A DNA stretch of 64,000 bases from Shewanella psychropiezotolerans (lineage in GTDB: Bacteria; Pseudomonadota; Gammaproteobacteria; Enterobacterales; Shewanellaceae), in contig NZ_CP041614.1 of the NCBI RefSeq assembly GCF_007197555.1, forward strand, positions 4,270,001 to 4,334,000. The letters are read 5' to 3'. Of the stretch, positions 63,526-64,000 are shown piece by piece. Every line of letters starts with the position of its first letter. Positions within the stretch are counted from its first letter, which is position 1. Below the pieces are notes generated by a model that was not told the DNA's origin, searched no databases, and saw only the letters and a program-made list of their open reading frames with translations. Made by a program: the position numbers and the translations under genes.

Positions 63526-64000
63526 ATGAAACTAATTACAAATCTAATATGTGTATTTGACATGAAAAATGCAGCACCGCTTATCCTTGCTTTACTGTTA
63601 ACGGCTTGTGGTGGTGATGACGGTGAGCCCGGTAACCCAGGAGAACCCGGCGGTCCTCCTGCTACCGATATATCTTCACTTAACGTCGAGGTTAATGAAG
63701 TCATTTTTACTCATGGCGTAGCCACGGTGAATTACAGCGTCAACAACCAAGACGATGAGCCCATCGTCGGCATACCTAGCTCAACGTATATTGCAGCTCA
63801 GCTTCTTCCCCAAGGTTTTACCAATGCCGGAAACAGCAGTCAGTGGCAATACTTTACCTCTGAGAGCTGCACAAGCAGCTGTACAGGCGAGTTTGTCGAT
63901 CACAAGAATGGAAAGTATTCCTATACTTTCAGTGCTGCTTTCGATGGCATGAATGAGATGAGCTATTTGCCAGGAGCCACCCAACGCATAGTCATTAAGA
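63526..64000 (+). CDS. mtrF: Outer-membrane OmcA/MtrC-family decaheme lipoprotein, MtrF, N-terminal part
   Basis: The window ends 158 codons in. The start is ATG 63526, seven bases after AGGA; ATG 63523 and 63562 are also possible. A lipoprotein signal with L-L-L-T-A-C-G-G (Cys near residue 28) is followed by a Gly/Asp/Pro-rich spacer and the opening beta domain. A Cys pair, S-C-T-S-S-C, is visible, as in the split beta-barrel domain I of MtrF/MtrC. No CXXCH is reached yet. From family and order this is the surface cytochrome that hands electrons to metals; MtrC or OmcA cannot be excluded. Confidence 0.72.
   Translation, partial: MKLITNLICVFDMKNAAPLILALLLTACGGDDGEPGNPGEPGGPPATDISSLNVEVNEVIFTHGVATVNYSVNNQDDEPIVGIPSSTYIAAQLLPQGFTNAGNSSQWQYFTSESCTSSCTGEFVDHKNGKYSYTFSAAFDGMNEMSYLPGATQRIVIK

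Overview
This window looks like chromosomal DNA of a Shewanella species (Gammaproteobacteria, Alteromonadales). The strongest evidence is the right end. There, feoAB lies beside a decaheme cytochrome / MtrB-type porin / surface-lipoprotein cytochrome set, which is the mtrDEF arrangement known from Shewanella. A TonB2-type energy-transduction operon, a FabV enoyl reductase, a methionine gamma-lyase and the order psp-sap-fabV-ppiD-hupB-lon-clpXP-tig-tRNA-folD-cysS-ppiB-lpxH-miaE-glnS-feo also fit what I remember of Shewanella genomes. I ran no database search. Most of the window is ordinary core genome. There is no prophage, insertion sequence or CRISPR array.

Layout. 1-4.6 kb: small housekeeping genes (NERD fragment, RraB-like, S4 RNA-binding protein, GNAT acetyltransferase, parvulin), a DUF885 lipoprotein and a divergent degenerate GGDEF gene. 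4.6-9.6 kb: a six-gene TonB2-type operon (DUF3450, TtpC-like ExbB, ExbB, ExbD, TonB, TPR), preceded by a 1.27-kb gene-free stretch with two dyads. 10.9-15.5 kb: a TonB-dependent receptor and a porin. 15.8-22.6 kb: divergent polB and dinG sharing a LexA-type box, then a TauE/SafE permease, PriC and a DUF2057 protein. 22.7-24.1 kb: a ComFB-like gene, the SRP RNA gene (minus strand) with a decayed partial copy and a 15-bp tandem array, and a ComEA-like protein. 24.5-27.2 kb: a DASS transporter and methionine gamma-lyase. 27.3-32.7 kb: pspABC-ycjX-ycjF with divergent pspF; ycjX carries a one-base frameshift. 32.8-39.6 kb: sapABCDF and fabV. 39.9-48.4 kb: the protein-folding and proteolysis block ppiD, hupB, lon, clpX, clpP, tig. 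48.6-49.0 kb: tRNA-Pro, -Arg and -His with tRNA-Pro-like remnants. 49.4-57.1 kb: folD, cysS, ppiB, lpxH, miaE, a Yip1-family gene and glnS. 57.4-64 kb: feoAB and, divergently, mtrD-mtrE-mtrF (mtrF cut by the window end).

How genes work together. The TonB2 operon probably energises outer-membrane receptors such as the adjacent one. The psp/ycj/sap block deals with envelope stress and peptide transport. Lon, ClpXP, Tig and PpiD form a folding and proteolysis group with a good sigma-32-like promoter before lon. FeoAB and MtrDEF couple ferrous-iron uptake to extracellular metal respiration; their shared intergenic region carries a CRP-like site, a possible Fur box and a perfect 9-bp dyad. The less ordinary content is in the intergenic DNA: a mosaic repeat family at two loci, short CTAG-containing tandem arrays, an SRP RNA relic, a duplicated spacer between pspB and pspC, and tRNA relics.
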